A stretch of 64,000 bases of DNA. It comes from Prinsepia uniflora (lineage: Eukaryota > Streptophyta > Magnoliopsida > Rosales > Rosaceae). The stretch lies in NCBI GenBank assembly GCA_032719365.1, contig CM064872.1, positions 46,546,252 to 46,610,251 of the forward strand, in the 5' to 3' direction. Both the position numbers and the translations under genes were made by a program. The notes beneath the pieces were generated by a model that was given only the letters and a program-made list of their open reading frames with translations, was not told where the DNA came from and ran no database searches. Each line of letters begins with the position of its first letter. Positions within the stretch are counted from its first letter, which is position 1. Positions 59,511 to 64,000 of this stretch are shown in pieces.

Positions 59511-62204
59511 AGGCCTTATTGGAATCAATTCATTGACTCAGGCCCAAAAGGAGACAAACCCACAGTACAGGCCCAATCTCTCTCTACTGATGCTACCTAC
59601 ATCGAATTATCCGTGAACCATCTCAAAACTACTTGTACACTGATCCCTGCACAAGCTCATTGGCGGACTTGAACTAGAGAACCCACACACACCAAAAACT
59701 TCGAGTAATCTTCCCTTTGATTTCCTTGGAGAAGAACCCAGAGGACGTGCATAGTTTCGGACAACTGAGTTGGTGGTTGTGGCCTGGGCCGACTTATGTC
59801 TGGATTGGAGATGGTGCTGCTAGGTGCATCCGAGGTAGGGAATGGTTGATGGACGACTATGGACGAGTCTAGTGTTGGGTACTCAAAGTATTGGACTCTG
59901 AGGGAGGTTAGTTTCCCCAACTTGAGCGAAGGTTAAGGGTTTGGCAACGTAGGAGCAGAGGCTCGGGACTGGTGTACTGTGAGTCCGGGAGTAGAGTTAA
60001 TATGCCACAAGATGGGATGCTTGTGAATGGTCAGATGGACACATCGAGTTGAGTTTGTGGCCAGTCGTCAAGTGACGGTGTCTGGTAGGAAACACTAACT
60101 GAGGGGGGATATATGATGACCATTGGTAGGTCATGTTTCGGGACGAACGGTCACGATGCCGTTAGTTGATCAGAGTGGCGCAGCGGAAACATGGTGGTAT
60201 TCGTGTTTCGAAGTGAGTTCCATGGTTGAAAAAGGTGGATATACTCCCAACATGGTTAGAATCTCAGAATCAGGAGCTGTTGTAGTTTAGACGTTGAGAT
60301 ATGTATTGTTTCCGAGATAGTGTTAGATGTCGCGTGTGAGAGATGGATGTTTTAGAGTTGATTTTGGGGATTCATTAAAGGAACTTCAGGAATTGTGACC
60401 CCCCTGGTCATGGAGACGGGTGGATGTGTTTGGGAGTAAGTAGAGTACTTGGTGACGCCGGGAGTGGCCGGTGTGGCGAGTGCCGTAGGATTGTGGTAAG
60501 TTGGATTACGGCAGGATGACTTGTGATGTCCTAGTTGTGGACCATTGAGAGTTCCGCTGGAGGATGACAGAAGGAAATTGAGTGGTCTGAAACCTACAAT
60601 TAGGTGTGCGGTATATAAGATCGATTGGATTTGATGCAGTGGTCTGAAACCTAGTCAGTCGGATCCACTTAGGCGTGTGTGGATCGGGATTAGATTACTT
60701 CAGACAAGTTTGAGTAGTTGTGGAGCAGGAGGATCGCCTGTGAGACACAAGTTGGATAGCTTGACCACCTTGGAATTGTGCAAGGCATGTGTGGTCTGTC
60801 TCGCAGACGTATGAGAATTGGACTTGGATCTAGTGCTGGGTCTGCCCTGTGTGCATAATGGAGGTGTGATTGGATTTCACATTGGTCGGGAGGCCCAGGA
60901 GACCGGGAGGTTTGAAGTAGTCTTGAGTTAGTCTCCGCAAGACTTGTAGGGCAGCCTAGAGGTAGGATTAGATCGACGGACTGCAAAGTGAAGTCTGTTT
61001 GGCTTGTAGGATGGAAGGATTCAGTAACGTTACAAGGATGTTGTGTACAGGGAGATACCCTGAGGAGGTGACAGGTACACCTTGGATGAACTTTAGGTAA
61101 AGCAGAGCTTCGCTGATGTCAACGTGGTTGATTGATGGACGTATCATAGGATAACGTTGGAAGCACATGGGGATATACTCTACAAGCTGCGTTTGAGGTA
61201 TTCTAAAATATATTTTTTTCTTTAAAGTTCGTAGGGTAGTCCTTGCGTGTGTTTGGTGGTTTGCAACGTGGTTTTAGTTGGTGGTAATTGGTGCTTGTAC
61301 TTGAAATGTGTACGTACTAATTCTTCAGTGGTCGGAACCATGGCGATGTATTTGGACGTGCAGCATGTTGCCCTGATAAGAAGTGTTAGTGAGTGGCCTA
61401 GTGCCGAGGTATGGGGTGAATAGTTAGACGATCGGCGTAGTTCCGATATATGGATTTTTGACGAAGTATATGGGCCAGATCAGGGTGATCTCGAGTGGTT
61501 GATCGGTTATTGTAGGCTTCAGTGTTGACATAAGCTGGATGCTCCGAACCATGCGTGGCTGGTGGGACCCTGACATTAAGATGTGTGATCACGGTTTGAC
61601 AGGTAGGTAAGAGGGTCCAGTTGCAGACAGGTGGTGTAGGACGTGGTTGAAGTTCCACATGATGACAATGTTGGTGGTTAATGGAACCACCGGTGGAAGG
61701 ATTGGTTGAGTTAGGGGTATAAGACGAGTACGTTGTTACTCCGGTGAGGTCGGCGCGGATCGCTAACGGAAGTAATATGGAACATTGTACGAATCTTGAT
61801 GCATAGAAGTACCGAGACTGGTAGATGCCGTCTTGTGAGTAGGTGTACTTGAGTTTTGTGTTTGTTGACGGCGGACTCACAAGATGTGCTGGGACGTTGG
61901 TACGAGGTACGCTCGACTAGAAGGGAGTCGAGATGGTGCAATGTTTAAGGTACCGCAGTTACGAGTTAAACAGTGTTGACCTTGGAGAAAAATCAATGGA
62001 TTACGAGATGGATTGGAACTTGGTTGAGTTGGCTTACTTGGCAGAGTTATGGTGATAGTCTGGGAACTGTCAGGATAAGCTGAAGTGGCAGGTGCTAGAC
62101 ACCGGGTAGGAGACCCAGGTGTGAGATCAGTTGGATTTCCCTAGTTACTTACGGAATTACGAGATTCGGAATTTTGAGGACGAAATTCTTTAAGGGTGGT
62201 AGAT
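59511..62204 (+). mobile_element. Internal domain of a plus-strand element, 5' end lost
   Basis: The distal end is clear: a GAGGACGAAATTC context and polypurine tract directly before an LTR start. Its sequence style resembles the other family 1 internal domains, but I could align only short patches, so it may be another subfamily. The longest frame (160 codons, minus, 61398-61880) is antisense and shows no known domain. No PBS or 5' LTR end is recognisable near 59511-59950. Confidence 0.6.
62191..62204 (+). other. Polypurine tract
   Basis: TAAGGGTGGTAGAT immediately before TGTAACGACCCG, preceded by TTTTGAGGACGAAAT, the same context as in elements 1 and 2. Confidence 0.8.
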
Positions 62205-64000
62205 TGTAACGACCCGTCCTGTAAACCGTGATTAGATTAGTGGTTAATAACGGATTAGTGAAGTTAATCGGTGATTAGTTGGAGGTGTTCGGACGGACGG
62301 TACGAAATTATGATTTTGCCCCTAAAATTAGGCAAAATGTTGACTTTTCGATTGGACAGTCAAATGAACTTTGACCGATGACTGTGACGTAGTTTGGGAT
62401 GTCACGAGTTGATAGACAGGTGGCACGTCCGATTCCGACATCCGAGGAGAATGTTATGACGTTTGGAAGTTCAAGGGTATTTTGGTAATTTGGATAAAAA
62501 GGGGAAATTTGTTGACTTTTTATACAACATGGAATTTTCATGAACTTCGAGGACCGTTAGGTAGGTCTCGATTCTCTGAGTACAACGACATGCGGCATAC
62601 TGTCATCAGACGTCGGCTGGTTTTGTTATAAGTCTAAAACGCGAGGGGCAAAATAGTAAATTGCAAGGGCAAGGGTAATTTGGTCTTTTTGGCTGTGACC
62701 AGCTATGTTTGGAAATGTGGCTGACTGAGAACTTGTGCCCATTAGAATTGGGACACTTGTCCTTGCTCTAGAGGGCTGTGGAAGGTTGGAAGACCCCTCA
62801 ATTGTTTTAAAACTAGGCTGATATTTGTGTGTGCACGGTGTAGAACAGAAAACAGGGGAGACTGAGAGAATCTTTCCCTTTAATTCATTCGATCTTCATC
62901 AATTGGTCATGGGATGTGAATGAGACTGAAAAAGAATAGTGAATTGATGAAGTTGGTGGTCACGGTGGCGCTTACGACGACGTTTTGAGGAAGAAAACCC
63001 GAGAAGCTCTCAAGCCTGAGAATTGAAACGGTAGATTGTATTTCTTGACGGTTTGATCGATTGTAATGGATGAATGATGCTAGTAGAGGTCTGGGGAGTC
63101 GAAGGAAGTTGGTTACGAAGCTTGGAATAGATGGTAAGTGAATTTCCAAGAAATTGGACTTTTTACCCGAAAAATGGCAACCTTGAATTTAACTCGTTTT
63201 ATTTGATTTAATGGTTTGTATGAGTTTTTAAAGGACGGTACGAAGCTAGCAAGCCAAAAATCAAGGGACAGGATGGTCGGGATCATGGAAACTGGAAGTG
63301 AGAGTTTGGAGGTTTTGATGACTTAACAGGAAGGTATGATTTAGACCCCGATTTTGCATTTGAAAAACACAGATGTGTGGGGAATGAAGAGACATAGATG
63401 TAGGATGGATAAGGACGAAAAACAGACAAAGATTAGAAGATTCAGGAGGCTGAACCGCCTGCACCTGTTCGGCTGGATCGAGTTGGTTCGAACCGGTTCA
63501 GACCGGCCCAGCAAAAGGTTCAAGATGAATAGTGTTGCGGCACGTGAGGCCCATATGCAACCCCTTTGGGTGGCAAGTGTGGGCGCGTGGCACGGAGTTT
63601 GAGGGAGGTTCCAACATAACTTTTAAATTATTCGATGTAACGAACATTTTGGCGCTAGTTTCGAGCCAATCGGGCATCGTCTCGATATGTTTCGGGATGC
63701 CCGAAGGTTTTAGGCCCCGATTAAAAATAGTTAAAAAATTCAGAAAAATTACGAGGCTTTAGTATGAGTATTATGAAATAGTTAGTGACCTTATTATGGG
63801 ATTTGGACAGTCTCGGGAAAGCCGGTGATAGTGGATTGGCCGGGAACGGCATAGGTGCACGCGTATCGAAGCAGCGGTGCAATGGTCTATTTTTATATGT
63901 TTTCATACGTGATTCTATGATTTGATTTATGATCTTGATGTTTTACGGTTTTGCACGGTTTACGAGGTAATTACGGAATTGCGTGTTTTACTAGATTTCG
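62205..64000 (+). mobile_element. 3' LTR (family 1), cut by the window end
   Basis: It starts TGTAACGACCCGTCC. It has two U3 modules (GTTGACTTTTCG at about 62340 with GACAGGTGGCACG near 62414, then GTTGACTTTTTA near 62510 with GACATGCGGCA near 62588), GGTTCAGACCGGCCC (about 63496), GGCGCGTGGCACG-like GC section (about 63573) and TGTAACGAACATTTTGG at 63636. The GTGAGTGGAC boundary expected near 63870 is absent or decayed. The remainder lies beyond the window. Confidence 0.85.

Noticed and set aside
61398..61880. 160-codon minus frame
   Set aside because: Antisense inside an internal domain, His/Thr/Ser-rich, without a known motif.

Overview
This window looks like plant nuclear DNA, most likely eudicot, made almost entirely of nested LTR retrotransposons. 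The plant signs are two Cassandra-type TRIMs carrying a 5S-rRNA-like domain, primer-binding sites matching plant initiator-Met tRNA (TGGTATCAGAGC), polypurine tracts of the Ty3/gypsy pattern, and target-site duplications of 5 bp. I found no convincing host gene. I also saw no reverse transcriptase, integrase, RNase H or protease motif. The species cannot be told from the sequence alone.

Layout. 1-3869: AT-rich remnant of an unrelated element, minus sense, with a 395-bp tandem duplication. 3875-8629: solo LTR A with solo LTR B nested in it, both with perfect 5-bp target duplications. 9122-21149: a scrambled cluster. It holds a 5' LTR with PBS and a truncated internal domain (9258-14173), an inverted LTR joined at a 6-bp microhomology, a nested short solo LTR, and three more truncated LTRs. 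21150-21805: a short unidentified gene-like fragment. About 21806-56330: remains of an older minus-strand element ('family 2') whose two LTRs lie some 30 kb apart. They were separated by later insertions: solo LTR F, complete element 1 (26975-36185), solo LTR H (itself interrupted by complete element 2, 38315-48052, and Cassandra 1) and Cassandra 2. 56331-59510: degenerate LTR pieces and an AT-rich kilobase. 59511-64000: the 3' half of a plus-strand element, with internal domain, polypurine tract and a 3' LTR cut by the window edge.

The dominant family ('family 1') has LTRs of about 2-3.4 kb around a 3.0-3.6 kb internal domain with no intact coding frame. This is the LARD type (large retrotransposon derivative), which must be mobilised in trans. 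The internal domain is recognisably shared between four separate copies. The LTRs share a repeated architecture: a U3 with two related W-box-bearing modules, a GC-rich CACGCG/GGACCGG section, in several copies an array of TGACGTCA and CACGTG words, a block starting TGTAACGAACATTTTGG, and then a cassette bounded by inverted CTGTGAGTGGAC / GTCCACTCACAG and two ATGCATGCAT palindromes. The cassette is filled with short covarying hairpin repeats. That cassette is the most unusual structure here and I found no standard feature type for it.

Boundaries given as exact come from LTR ends plus matching target duplications. Those called approximate come from by-eye alignment between copies.
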